The translations under genes and the position numbers were made by a program. This document shows, piece by piece, positions 8,301 through 17,042 of a stretch of 64,000 nucleotides of DNA. This DNA is from CBDDCQ01 sp965226285 (lineage in GTDB: Bacteria > Bacteroidota > Bacteroidia > Flavobacteriales > Ichthyobacteriaceae). The notes beneath the pieces are model-generated. The model was not told the DNA's origin, made no database searches, and worked only from the letters and a program-made list of their open reading frames with translations. Numbering within the stretch: the first letter of the stretch is position 1; the number at the start of each line of letters is the position of its first letter. The DNA is taken from NCBI GenBank assembly GCA_965226285.1, contig CBDDCQ010000005.1:558001-622000 (forward strand). The letters are read 5' to 3'.

Positions 8301-9144
8301 TTGTAACAATCTAAACATTATAGTTTGCTTACTTGCTCCACATTGCTTGTTTATTTTATCTAAACCATCATATTGACCAGATTTTAAACTTTTAACATTT
8401 ATTTGCGTTAAAAAGTTATTGGGAATTAAAACTTCGCCTGCAAATTTATTTGCTTCTTTTTCTATATCCCGATAATTATCTTCATTAATACGGCTTTTAT
8501 GATGCAATAATAAATGAGCCAGTTCGTGTAATAATGTAAAAGATTGCCGTTCTTTGGACACTTCTTTTTTTATCACAATCACGGGTAAAGTTTCATAATA
8601 CAAAGAAAAACCAGCTATCTTTTCTTTTTTGTCAATCTGCCATTTTCCATTATAACCATTGGTAAGAATTACCATCATCCCCTTGCGCTATTTGTTTTCT
8701 TAAAGTATCAAAATCATTATTTTCATCCAAACAAAGCCATTTTCTTATTTTTAGAGGGTCATTTATGTTTTTATAATTAGTCCAATCTTTTATAATAGGT
8801 TCTTCTAAATCTTCCAAAATACTTATAAAAATTTCCCTTTGCTTTTCTACTCTTTCAATAAGTTTTTGGATTTTAATAGAGAGATTATTTTTTTGATTAT
8901 TGAGTGTTCTAAACTGTAGAGAAAATATTTTTTCCTCCTTTACTTCATTAGGATTTATAAAAAAAGTCAAACTACGACCAAAAAAATGTGCTATGTCTTC
9001 TAACTGTCTCATTGTAAAAGAAGGATTTTCCTGTTCTAATTTCTTTTCAACAAAACTCAGTTTTTTAGGTAGCGTCTCAACATTATAATGATCGAAGCAC
9101 CATTGTAACCTACTAAAATTGATATGTATTTTTTCAGTTTTCAT
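8286..9144 (-). pseudogene. ImmA/IrrE-type zinc metallopeptidase, frameshifted
   Basis: Two overlapping frames make one protein. The first part (8650-9144, 164 codons) has the N-terminal helical region seen in XRE/ImmA proteins (RQLEDIAHFFGRSLTFFI). The second (8286-8678) has the zinc motif HELAHLLLHH and the typical KERQSFTLLHE lead-in. The frames join at a CCCC tract (8679-8682; GGGG on the coding strand): removing one G restores a continuous reading through QGMMVILTNGYNGKW. The last residues are read from the mod remnant, so the C-terminus is also truncated. Such peptidases often cleave phage or mobile-element repressors. A sequencing error in the G tract is possible. The gene starts 1 base after the mod stop. 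Confidence 0.75.
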
Positions 9145-9145
9145 T

Positions 9146-11515
9146 TTATTTATAAAACTCCCTTGTCATCTCCACATCTTCCTTTGTCATTGCGGGCTTT
9201 GACCCGCAACTATACTTTTTATCCTCCATCTCACTTGCGTTTACGTACATTTGATTGTTATCTAACATGGCACAAAACATTTGTTTTTGTTTTTCCAGTG
9301 GTAAATTTATAAAATTTTCTTCTTTTATAACCTTTTCCTTAAACTCTTTTATTTTTAGGTTGTAATTTAAAAAGTATTTATTGTACATTTCATCAAAAAA
9401 AGTTTTTAACTCCTCTAAATTCTTGCATTCAAGTATTTTCTCTTTTGCTTGTTCGTTCCATTTGGCAAGTTCAAAATAAATAAAACTACCTCCTCCTTTC
9501 CATTCTACTGCTTTACTTATGCCTCCTTGTTCTCCTTCTATTACTTTTTTTAATCTTTCAATGGCTATGTTTTCTATGTAGTCCATTTGTTCTATGCCGA
9601 TATATTGTCTTCCCATTTTATGTGCTACGGCTGCCGTTGTGCCACTTCCTAAATGATAATCTAAAACTATGTCTTTTGGTTGGGTGGTCATTCTTATTAT
9701 TTCTGATAATAACTTTTCTGGCTTTGGGGTATCAAAATCATCTAAACTAAATCCTAAATCTTTTAATTCATCTTTAGCAATAGAACTCGTTCCAAATCCT
9801 CGTAAAATAGAATCACAATAGTATTCTTGCTCTTCATTTTCAAATACTTTTAAGGCAGGAATACCATCACCATTTTTTGGAAAATAAATTCTATTGTCCT
9901 TTATTAAAGATTCTAATTCTTCCTTTAAAACAAAAAATTGTCTTGTTATTTGTCTTCCACTTGGCAGTGCCATTGTGTAATAATATTCTGAATTTTTATC
10001 TTCATTCACATGACCTTCCTTAAAAGATATAATACCCTGTTTATATTTTCCTCTCTTGTCTTTATCTGGATTTGATTGTTTAGTTTTCCAATCAGGTAAT
10101 TTTTTTATTTTATTAAATGTATAATTATTTTTTTGATTTTTATATCCAATTAAAATATGTTCGTGTATTCTTTTAAATCTATGTATTATTTTTGCATTGG
10201 TATTTTGATCATATCTAGCATCCATTTTTTGCCATACCATAAAGTCCGTATTCCCCCTCCCGAAAATCTCATCCATTAAAACCTTTAAATAGGCTTGTTC
10301 GTTATCATCACATTGCACAAAAATTACGCCATCCTCTCTTAATAATTCCCTTGCTATTTCTAACCTGTTTTTCATAAACACCAGCCAAGTAGAATGGTTA
10401 AAATTATCGTTGTATTTAAAACCATCGTTACCTGTGTTATACGGAGGATCGATGTAAATCAGTTTTACTTTTTTAGCAAATTGTTTTTTTAAACTATGTA
10501 ATGCTAAAAGGTTATTGCCTTTGATGATGATGTTTTCTTTGATTGTGCCGTTTTCGTCTCTTTTTAGAGATACTGAATCAAGTGGAGATACTGAATCAAG
10601 TGGAGATGCTGAATCAAGTGGAGATGCTGAATCAAGTTCAGCATGACTGGCTTTCGTGTCATTGCGGGCTTGTCCTTTGTCATTGCGGGCTTGACCCGCA
10701 ATCTCACCAAACAGTTTCCAATTCACTAATGCCTTTTCATCAAACAAGCGGTCTATCTCATCGTGTGCTAAAATTTCATTAAAAAAGATTTCTTTTCTTT
10801 TGGTTTGCTTTTGTTGATAAATATTTGGAGATACTGAATCAAGTGGAGATGCTGAATCAGGTGGAGATGCTGAATCAAGTGGAGATGCTGAATCAAGTGG
10901 AGATGCTGAATCAAGTGGAGATGCTGAATCAAGTGGAGATGCTGAATCAAGTGGAGATGCTGAATCAAGTGGAGATGCTGAATCAAGTGGAGATGCTGAA
11001 TCAAGTTCAGCATGACTGGCTTTCGTGTCATTGCGGGCTTCTCTGTTGTCATTGCGGGCTTGACCCGCAATCTCAAAATAAGCATCTGTTCCTTCTTCAG
11101 TACTTTGTCCTCCTTCTAAAACACCATCTTTAAAAGGAAAATTAAGCACTACATCTTTGGTATCTTTGATAAACCTTTTACCATCGGTTAAGCCGATACG
11201 ATTTTTGTATTTTGTGTAAGAATTATCAATTTTGTTTTCTTCTAAAAAGAATTGAAAATCTAAGGTTTTAAAAACATAAGACCCCCTGTAGTCCCCCTTT
11301 GATAAAGGGGAATTTAAAGAGGGTATTTTTACAAAAAACTTTGCTTTTGTTTTTTCATCATTAAAAAGTAAAGACAACACGTTATTATCGTAATGTTCAG
11401 CTAAATCAATTAACTTAGTTTGATCGAGTTCTTGTTTTTTGGTTTCTTCGTCTAAATACCAAAGCCTTTCGTCTGTTTTTAAAACTTGTTTTATGTGTTG
11501 TTTGAAATTTTGCAT
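9146..11515 (-). CDS. mod: Type III restriction-modification methylase (Mod), first copy
   Basis: This 789-residue beta-class adenine methyltransferase has DPPYNTG (356-362) and, near residue 640, the SAM-binding LGSGTT segment, in the DPPY-first order of Mod subunits. It would methylate one strand of the recognition site and guide the Res subunit. Residues about 150-230 and 273-316 are in-frame insertions made of an interspersed repeat (GQARND, ASHAEL) and LDSASP hexapeptides, ten and four copies. Residues 65-79 (SLNSPLSKGDYRGS) look like another repeat insert. The N-terminal domain and last 90 residues are nearly the same as in the second mod, while the central target-recognition part differs. 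ImmA/IrrE follows after 1 base. Confidence 0.9.
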   Translation of the reverse strand: MQNFKQHIKQVLKTDERLWYLDEETKKQELDQTKLIDLAEHYDNNVLSLLFNDEKTKAKFFVKIPSLNSPLSKGDYRGSYVFKTLDFQFFLEENKIDNSYTKYKNRIGLTDGKRFIKDTKDVVLNFPFKDGVLEGGQSTEEGTDAYFEIAGQARNDNREARNDTKASHAELDSASPLDSASPLDSASPLDSASPLDSASPLDSASPLDSASPLDSASPPDSASPLDSVSPNIYQQKQTKRKEIFFNEILAHDEIDRLFDEKALVNWKLFGEIAGQARNDKGQARNDTKASHAELDSASPLDSASPLDSVSPLDSVSLKRDENGTIKENIIIKGNNLLALHSLKKQFAKKVKLIYIDPPYNTGNDGFKYNDNFNHSTWLVFMKNRLEIARELLREDGVIFVQCDDNEQAYLKVLMDEIFGRGNTDFMVWQKMDARYDQNTNAKIIHRFKRIHEHILIGYKNQKNNYTFNKIKKLPDWKTKQSNPDKDKRGKYKQGIISFKEGHVNEDKNSEYYYTMALPSGRQITRQFFVLKEELESLIKDNRIYFPKNGDGIPALKVFENEEQEYYCDSILRGFGTSSIAKDELKDLGFSLDDFDTPKPEKLLSEIIRMTTQPKDIVLDYHLGSGTTAAVAHKMGRQYIGIEQMDYIENIAIERLKKVIEGEQGGISKAVEWKGGGSFIYFELAKWNEQAKEKILECKNLEELKTFFDEMYNKYFLNYNLKIKEFKEKVIKEENFINLPLEKQKQMFCAMLDNNQMYVNASEMEDKKYSCGSKPAMTKEDVEMTREFYK
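10566..10705. repeat. In-frame interspersed repeat with 4 copies of an 18-bp tandem unit (mod copy 1, second site)
   Basis: Four 18-base units (consensus GGAGATGCTGAATCAAGT) run from 10566 to 10637 and pass into a TCAGCATGACTGGC segment and two CATTGCGGGCTTG stretches ending in a short inverted repeat (GCGGGCTTGACCCGC). On the coding strand this reads LDSASP repeats after GQARND and ASHAEL. The block matches repeats often found scattered in Bacteroidota genomes, here placed inside a coding region without breaking the frame. Confidence 0.85.
10827..11074. repeat. In-frame interspersed repeat with 10 copies of an 18-bp tandem unit (mod copy 1, first site)
   Basis: Ten exact or near-exact 18-base units span 10827-11006, followed by the same TCAGCATGACTGGC and CATTGCGGGCTTGACCCGC segments as at 10566. 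Because 18 is a multiple of three, gain or loss of units changes protein length by six residues (LDSASP) and never the frame. There are no variable spacers, so this is not a CRISPR array. Confidence 0.9.
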
Positions 11516-11523
11516 ATATTTAT

Positions 11524-12483
11524 TTATTTACAATTTAAAATTAATAAAATTATTCCAATCATTTTTTCTTTTTTTTCTGGTTCAGAAGCCGCTATTAAAA
11601 TTGTAAGTGTTGTTAATGTTTCTGGGTTTATTTTTTCTCTAAAATGATACTCTGCTTTTTGCAAAAACCAAATAAAAGCAAAGGCAGCACTTCTTTTATT
11701 GCCATCTGTAAAAGGGTGATCTTTGATAATAAAATAGAGCAAATGAGCCGCTTTTTCCTCTAAAGTTTCATAAGCATCTTTTCCAAAAACACTTTGAAAC
11801 ACATTGCCAATAATCCCTTGTAAATTACCCTTTCTTTTTTCTTCTGCAAACAATGTAGTAGCTTCTTTTTTGGTTATTAATTCTTGTTTTAGTTGTTGTA
11901 AATCATTTTGTAAATTTTCTGTTGTGATTTGAATGTCTTTTTTTGTTCCTTCTTGGTTAGGAAAAACATTTTTATCAAACCTATCCAAAGAAAACCAAGT
12001 AGGAGCAAAACTTTTTATTAGTTCTAAAATATCCGTTGTTTGAATATTTTTATTATTTTGGGTTAATTGTTTTATATCCTCTACTTGTTGTAAAAAAGCC
12101 TGTTGATTTTGTTTAATACGATTTTTATTGATAGTAAAACCTTGTGTAATGTGTTGTTTTAAGATTTTAGTAGCCCATTGGCGAAATTGAGTAGCTATTT
12201 TTGAATTCACACGATACCCAACAGAAATAATCATATCAAGATTAAAATTTTCAATATCTCGAGTAACTTCTCTTTGACCCTCTTTTTGAACCGTTGCAAA
12301 AACTGCAACAGTTGAATCTCTAATTAATTCACCTTCCCTTAAAATATTTTTAATATGTCTTGAAATAGTAGATTTATTACGTCCAAAAAGAGTAGCAATT
12401 TGTTCTAAACTTGCCCAAATAGTTTCATTTTGCCAATCTGTTTTTAATTCCAACGCACCTTCGCTAGTTTGATAAATCATCAT
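11524..12483 (-). CDS. RhuM-like N-terminal domain fused to Fic domain protein
   Basis: From the ATG at 12483 the product has 320 residues. The N-terminal half (IWASLEQIATLFGRNKSTISRHIKN, FNLDMIISVGYRVNS) is the DNA-binding-like domain of the RhuM virulence-protein family. The C-terminal half carries the Fic motif HPFTDGNKRSAAF, with the catalytic His and phosphate-binding loop intact. Fic enzymes usually AMP-ylate target proteins, often as toxins. The frame is open to a TTG at 12564, but those first 27 codons read IGWAFFN and EKEFEKI, the tail of a res gene, so the later ATG is preferred. It ends 8 bases before mod. Confidence 0.8.
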   Translation of the reverse strand: MMIYQTSEGALELKTDWQNETIWASLEQIATLFGRNKSTISRHIKNILREGELIRDSTVAVFATVQKEGQREVTRDIENFNLDMIISVGYRVNSKIATQFRQWATKILKQHITQGFTINKNRIKQNQQAFLQQVEDIKQLTQNNKNIQTTDILELIKSFAPTWFSLDRFDKNVFPNQEGTKKDIQITTENLQNDLQQLKQELITKKEATTLFAEEKRKGNLQGIIGNVFQSVFGKDAYETLEEKAAHLLYFIIKDHPFTDGNKRSAAFAFIWFLQKAEYHFREKINPETLTTLTILIAASEPEKKEKMIGIILLILNCK

Positions 12484-12489
12484 TGTTGC

Positions 12490-12665
12490 ATAGTTTATTA
12501 TTTTTTCAAATTCTTTTTCAAACTTAGTTTTACCTTTTTCGTTAAAAAACGCCCATCCAATCAACTATAATTTAGGTTTTTGGTTTTTATAACATTTTCA
12601 AGCACGTATTTTTTAGTGATTTGTTCTAAAAATGTTTCTTTCCACCTTTCTTTATAATAATCCTT
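12490..12665 (-). pseudogene. 3'-end remnant of a res gene, copy upstream of the RhuM-Fic gene
   Basis: The minus strand reads KERWKETFLEQITKKY, LENVIK and NLNYS, matching the intact res tail at 13330-13440 (DKWKEDFLKQITKKYGLENVIK). A one-base deletion then shifts the frame, after which IGWAFFN and EKEFEKI continue into the RhuM-Fic gene. The upstream 2.5 kb of this res copy is gone. Confidence 0.8.
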
Positions 12666-12708
12666 AATTGGCAATCTGTAGAAGAACATTTTCACAATCT
12701 TCAAAAGT

Positions 12709-13266
12709 TTAACAATTATTTAATACAAGATAATGGTTTTGTATAAAACCAAATTTCATTTGCTTTGATGTAACAAATTCCAAATCAATATCTTTTTCTG
12801 TTTCTGCAAATAATCTTTTCCCTTTTCCAATAATAATTGGAATTTGTGTAAGTGTAATCTCATTTATTAAACCATCTCTAAGAAAAGACTGAACTAATTT
12901 ACCACCATCAACATACACGCTTTTTAAGCCCTTATCATAAAGAAATTTCATAATTTGTTTAGGGGTTAAGTTTTTAACAGATATTTTATCTTGTAATGAT
13001 TTTGGAATATCATTTTGAGTTAGTGTCTTACTCATTACGTAGGTGTGCATTTTATATGGCCATTGTTGATCAAAGCTAATTACAGTTTTGAAAGTACCGC
13101 TTCCCATAACTAATACATTCATATTTTTAGTAAATTCCTCAAAACTATTGTCGCTATCATCAATCCCATACTTCATTAACCAGTCTAATGAATTATCTTC
13201 TCTCGCTACAAAACCATCTAAACTTATAGCCATAAAAACATATCCTTTTGAATAATTTTCTTTCAT
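12709..13266 (-). CDS. Dihydrofolate reductase family protein (RibD C-terminal-like)
   Basis: The 185-residue product has the DHFR/RibD-C layout: an N-terminal strand with MAISLDGFVAREDNSLDW, the central VLVMGSGTFKTV and HTYVMSKTL segments, and SVYVDGGKLVQSFLRDGLI followed by ITLTQIPIIIGKGKRLF near the C-terminus. These proteins are NADPH-dependent reductases of mostly unknown substrate; a true folate enzyme is less likely than a RibD-C relative. It starts 11 bases after the res stop, so it rides in the restriction operon. It ends just before the res 3' remnant, so it is probably cargo. Confidence 0.8.
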   Translation of the reverse strand: MKENYSKGYVFMAISLDGFVAREDNSLDWLMKYGIDDSDNSFEEFTKNMNVLVMGSGTFKTVISFDQQWPYKMHTYVMSKTLTQNDIPKSLQDKISVKNLTPKQIMKFLYDKGLKSVYVDGGKLVQSFLRDGLINEITLTQIPIIIGKGKRLFAETEKDIDLEFVTSKQMKFGFIQNHYLVLNNC

Positions 13267-13277
13267 ATTTAGAATAT

Positions 13278-16013
13278 TTAAAGTTCAGTACTTAAATTAT
13301 TAAAACTTTTATTAAAACTTTTTTCCTTCTTTTTATTATAAAACGGCAATCCAATCAATCTATAATTTGGGTTTTCTGCTTTTATAACATTTTCAAGCCC
13401 GTATTTTTTAGTGATTTGTTTCAAAAAATCCTCTTTCCATTTATCATATACTAAAAGATGTTCCCCTTTAGGTTCTATGAAAATTTGGTAGTACATTTCT
13501 TTTTGAATTGCTCCCATTCCTAATTTTATTTTATGCTTTTCTTTACTTTTTAAAAACAACAGAAAATCTGGAGCAAAACCTTGTCCATCTTTAAAATCAT
13601 AAATTTTATACACTTCTTCATTTCTTAAAAGATAAATTTCGCTGTATTTTTCTTCCAAATTACCTATGCTATTTTTGATAAATTCAATTAAATTTTTCTC
13701 TTCATCCGTACCCACAAAACCATCTAATACATACCAATTATTTTTTGTAACTTCTTTTTCTGCATCTTTATTAAAATTTTCAATGCTTTTGGTTTTTGGC
13801 TTTCCAAAGAATTTTTTAAATTCGCCTGCTTTAAATTCGCCGCCAATTTTAGGGTGTATATGTTCTTTTAGTTTTGTAAAAACTTTGTCTAAAAACAGTA
13901 AAACGGCTTGTAATTTCTCTTTATTACTTATGTTTTCATAACTGGTATGAGCAATAATTTTTAGTTCAAAATCCGCTAAAAATTTAGTTTGCAATTCATC
14001 TATGCTTTCAATCGCTAATTCTTTTTTTAAATTGTTAAATTGGAATAAAGGATTTTCTTGCGCTTTCATATTTACTGCTTTTAAGAAAATATGTTTTTCT
14101 ATCTTTTCAAATGGTTTACAGATAGTTTGTTGCTTCAGTTTGGTGACTTTTTGTTCTTGTTCTCTATTTTCATCTAAAACATTTTGAGATTCTGATAATT
14201 CAAAACTTTGCACTTTATATTCAAAAGAAAAATCTTTTTCTATTGCCTCTAAACTTTGTTTTTTTCTGTTTGGATTGTCTTCTTGCTGGTTATACCAAAT
14301 TTTAGTTTTTTGATAAAAACTGCTTTCTTTAAATGTTGGCTTTAAATCAAAAGTTTTCATCTCTCTATCATCTCTTATATAGCCATCTTTTTTAAGTTCC
14401 TGTTTTAAATGGGAAATGTACCTTGATTCTTCATCATAAGTATAATAAAAAAGTTCTTCTAAAATTCTTTGCTCATTGTCTAAATCATCGTCAAACTTCC
14501 TTTTATTGTTTTGTTTATTCTCAAAGCTAAAAGGAAAATACCTAACCCCTCTCCCAATTAATTGCTTTTCTTTGGTGGTTGCTTCAGGTGTTTTTTTAGT
14601 TTTACCTCCTGCATTTTGCCCTTCATACAACCGCACAATATCAAACAAATTTAGTACATCCCAACCTTCAGTTAATCTATCTACTGTAAAAATAGCTCTT
14701 ATATGGTTGTTTTTATTCTCCAAACTATTAAGTAGTTTTTCGGTTTCTTCGGTGGTTTTTTCTTTTTTAGTTGTGTTGGTTTTTGAGTTAGTGATAATCG
14801 TATTTTTTTCGCTGTAACTTTGTTTTATCCAATTAGTAATCTCACTAAAACTAATTTCTTCTATCTCAATAAATTCAAGTAGTGCTTGGGTTCTTGATTT
14901 GCCCATTTCAGAAAGTTGTGCTTTTTTCGCCTCAAAAATTTTATCATGGGTGGCTTTCAGAAAATCAAAATCCGTGCTTTCTAAATTTTCCATCCAATTT
15001 AAAAATTCTGCCGTATCTCGTTTTGATTCTTCAATAGTTTTGCTTCTAAACAAAATAACGGGTTTAAAATTAGCAATATTATTTTTTAGTGCTATTTTGT
15101 GCCGATACCATTGAAAAACTAAGGCTTGCAATACTCGTTCTTTTTTGGCTAATGTCGATGAAACTAAATTAATTTCTTTGGTGTATCCGGCTTGTAAAAA
15201 CTCTTTTAGACCAAATTTATAAATGATTTTATCAGCATATTTTTTAGCTACATGCTCATTTGCTGGAATGGTAGCGGTAAATTCTAATAGTACATTTCGG
15301 CTACGCTCAATGCAAGCATTTTTATTTAATATCAATTCTATTACGGTATGTTCCCAGCCTTTTCTTTCTACTTCATTTTTATTTGTTCTTTGTGTAAGTT
15401 CTGTTTTCAAATCTAATTCTGACTTATTTTGTTTAGTATTTGCATTGAGATGGTGCGCTTCATCGGCAAGCATTACAATATTTTTACTTTGTAAATCGGT
15501 TAATGTAGTTTGGTTTTCTTTTTCTGTATGTATATCGTTATAGAGTTTTTGGATACTGGTAAATTTAATCTCTATACCTTGTGGTTCATCAGTGAAAGTG
15601 TTTACTTTTTCAATAGGAATAGTTTTACCATCAATAATAATTTTCTCTGTAAACAAATATTTATTGTGCGTACTATCTATAAAATTATTTTCAGTTTTAT
15701 CAATAATATTATTTTGATTGACAAAAAATAAAAAGTGCCTATACCCTTGTTTGTACGCATACAAAATCGTTGCCGCCATTAGCAAAGTTTTACCCGTTCC
15801 CGTTGCCATATTAAACATTAGGTGCGTAGGAGATTTAAAAAACCCATTTTCTTTTTTGTTATAAGCTAAAAAATATTGTAAAGCTGACTTTTGCCATTCA
15901 AAAAAATTATGTTTTAAATTATCAGTTATGTATTCTGGGATTTCAATATTCTTAATGTTTCTTTGACCAATTTCTTCTCTTATAGTTTCATAAAGGTTTT
16001 TTATTTCTGTCAT
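13278..16013 (-). CDS. res: Type III restriction endonuclease, Res subunit
   Basis: This 911-residue protein has the SF2 helicase core: FEWQKSALQYF (Q-motif region), Walker A MATGTGKT (69-76), DEAH box at 184-187, the TATIP motif III near 246-250, and a late KEKQLIGRGVRYFPF (motif VI). The nuclease domain with EPKGEH and FAPDFLLF follows in the C-terminal third, fitting the PD-(D/E)xK type of Res. It would translocate and cut DNA with Mod bound at inversely oriented sites. Residues 233-241 (ACIERSRNV) match a repeat often inserted in Bacteroidota genes and lie just before motif III. It is the only complete res here, serving two mod genes. RhuM ends 3 bases upstream of its ATG. Confidence 0.9.
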   Translation of the reverse strand: MTEIKNLYETIREEIGQRNIKNIEIPEYITDNLKHNFFEWQKSALQYFLAYNKKENGFFKSPTHLMFNMATGTGKTLLMAATILYAYKQGYRHFLFFVNQNNIIDKTENNFIDSTHNKYLFTEKIIIDGKTIPIEKVNTFTDEPQGIEIKFTSIQKLYNDIHTEKENQTTLTDLQSKNIVMLADEAHHLNANTKQNKSELDLKTELTQRTNKNEVERKGWEHTVIELILNKNACIERSRNVLLEFTATIPANEHVAKKYADKIIYKFGLKEFLQAGYTKEINLVSSTLAKKERVLQALVFQWYRHKIALKNNIANFKPVILFRSKTIEESKRDTAEFLNWMENLESTDFDFLKATHDKIFEAKKAQLSEMGKSRTQALLEFIEIEEISFSEITNWIKQSYSEKNTIITNSKTNTTKKEKTTEETEKLLNSLENKNNHIRAIFTVDRLTEGWDVLNLFDIVRLYEGQNAGGKTKKTPEATTKEKQLIGRGVRYFPFSFENKQNNKRKFDDDLDNEQRILEELFYYTYDEESRYISHLKQELKKDGYIRDDREMKTFDLKPTFKESSFYQKTKIWYNQQEDNPNRKKQSLEAIEKDFSFEYKVQSFELSESQNVLDENREQEQKVTKLKQQTICKPFEKIEKHIFLKAVNMKAQENPLFQFNNLKKELAIESIDELQTKFLADFELKIIAHTSYENISNKEKLQAVLLFLDKVFTKLKEHIHPKIGGEFKAGEFKKFFGKPKTKSIENFNKDAEKEVTKNNWYVLDGFVGTDEEKNLIEFIKNSIGNLEEKYSEIYLLRNEEVYKIYDFKDGQGFAPDFLLFLKSKEKHKIKLGMGAIQKEMYYQIFIEPKGEHLLVYDKWKEDFLKQITKKYGLENVIKAENPNYRLIGLPFYNKKKEKSFNKSFNNLSTEL

Positions 16014-16015
16014 AA

Positions 16016-17029
16016 TTATTTATTCTTTTTACTCTTTAAAATTTTTTTAGTTTCTTTATCAAAATCAGATTCATAATTTCTCAATCTTTCAGCATTGAAA
16101 ATATTGTATTCAGTATTGGCTTTTTCTTCAGCTATCTTTTTAGATATTTTGCCTTTGTTTTTTAAAATTTCTTTTTCATTCAATCGCAAAAAATCATCTA
16201 ATTTGATGATCCAATCTTTTTGTGTCATTGTTTTTTTATTTCTCGCTTGCAATTCTGCAAAAGATAAATATTGATCTACTATTAAATTTAATTCTTGTAA
16301 TTCGTTTTTATTCAAATAATTTTTAGCTATAAAAACATCTTTTCTTTTTATTTTTTCTTTATCAATGCAAGTAATCCCTAAGTTTTCTTTTTTGCTATCC
16401 ACTCTTTGATAAATGAGTTCTGCTGCGGTTTTTCCATGAATACCAAAATGCATTTTATTTTGAACGGTAGCAAAGAAGTTTTTTGTCTCTTTTGATTGTT
16501 TCTCATAATCAATACTGGTGGCGTAAATATCCGTTATTTTTTGGTAAAAGTTGCGTTCGCTGGTGCGAATATCTCTTACTCTCTCTATAAGTTCATCAAA
16601 ATAATTTTTATTAAAATGCTTTCCTTGTTTTAATCTTTCATCATCAAGAACAAATCCTTTTATTATAAATTCTTTAAGCCTTTGCGTTGCCCAAATTCTA
16701 AACTTTGTCGCTTGCTTGGAATTGACACGATAACCAACAGAAATAATCGCATCAAGATTATAAAATCTTACTTTTCTTTTAACTTCCCTATTACCTTCTT
16801 TTTGAACTAACGAGTATTCCTCGGTAGTTGATTCTTCTATTAACTCCCCCTCTTTAAAAATATTTTTCAAATGCAAAGCAATATTATCTGTAGAACAACC
16901 ATAAAGCTCGCTCATCAACTTTTGAGAAAGCCAAATATTTTCATCTTTAAAAAATACTTCCACAAAAACTTGTTGGTTTTCATCAGAAAATAATAAGAAT
17001 TTTGATTTTTGAAGGGGTTTAGGGTTCAT
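16016..17029 (-). CDS. RhuM family protein
   Basis: The 337-residue product matches the RhuM family throughout: an N-terminal KFLLF...FKDENIWLSQKLMSELYGCSTDNIALHLKNIF module, the FYNLDAIISVGYRVNSKQATKFRIWATQRLKEFIIKG core (split by sequence order), and a helical C-terminal half. RhuM was named as a virulence factor of Salmonella, but in many bacteria it sits in restriction and defence loci; its biochemical role is unknown. Unlike the RhuM-Fic gene at 11524 it lacks the HPFxxGN motif. It is flanked by an unrecognised gene upstream (13 bases) and res downstream (2 bases), in one transcript. Confidence 0.8.
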   Translation of the reverse strand: MNPKPLQKSKFLLFSDENQQVFVEVFFKDENIWLSQKLMSELYGCSTDNIALHLKNIFKEGELIEESTTEEYSLVQKEGNREVKRKVRFYNLDAIISVGYRVNSKQATKFRIWATQRLKEFIIKGFVLDDERLKQGKHFNKNYFDELIERVRDIRTSERNFYQKITDIYATSIDYEKQSKETKNFFATVQNKMHFGIHGKTAAELIYQRVDSKKENLGITCIDKEKIKRKDVFIAKNYLNKNELQELNLIVDQYLSFAELQARNKKTMTQKDWIIKLDDFLRLNEKEILKNKGKISKKIAEEKANTEYNIFNAERLRNYESDFDKETKKILKSKKNK

Positions 17030-17042
17030 TTTGTTTTATTTT

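Noticed and set aside
10827..11006. Possible CRISPR array
   Set aside because: Units are 18 bases and directly adjacent with no variable spacers; they code for a hexapeptide in frame.
10825..11133. Plus-strand frame of repeated MLNQVE units (and MLIQHL units on the other strand)
   Set aside because: Both are antisense or alternate-frame readings of the 18-bp tandem array inside mod; the minus-strand mod frame explains them fully.
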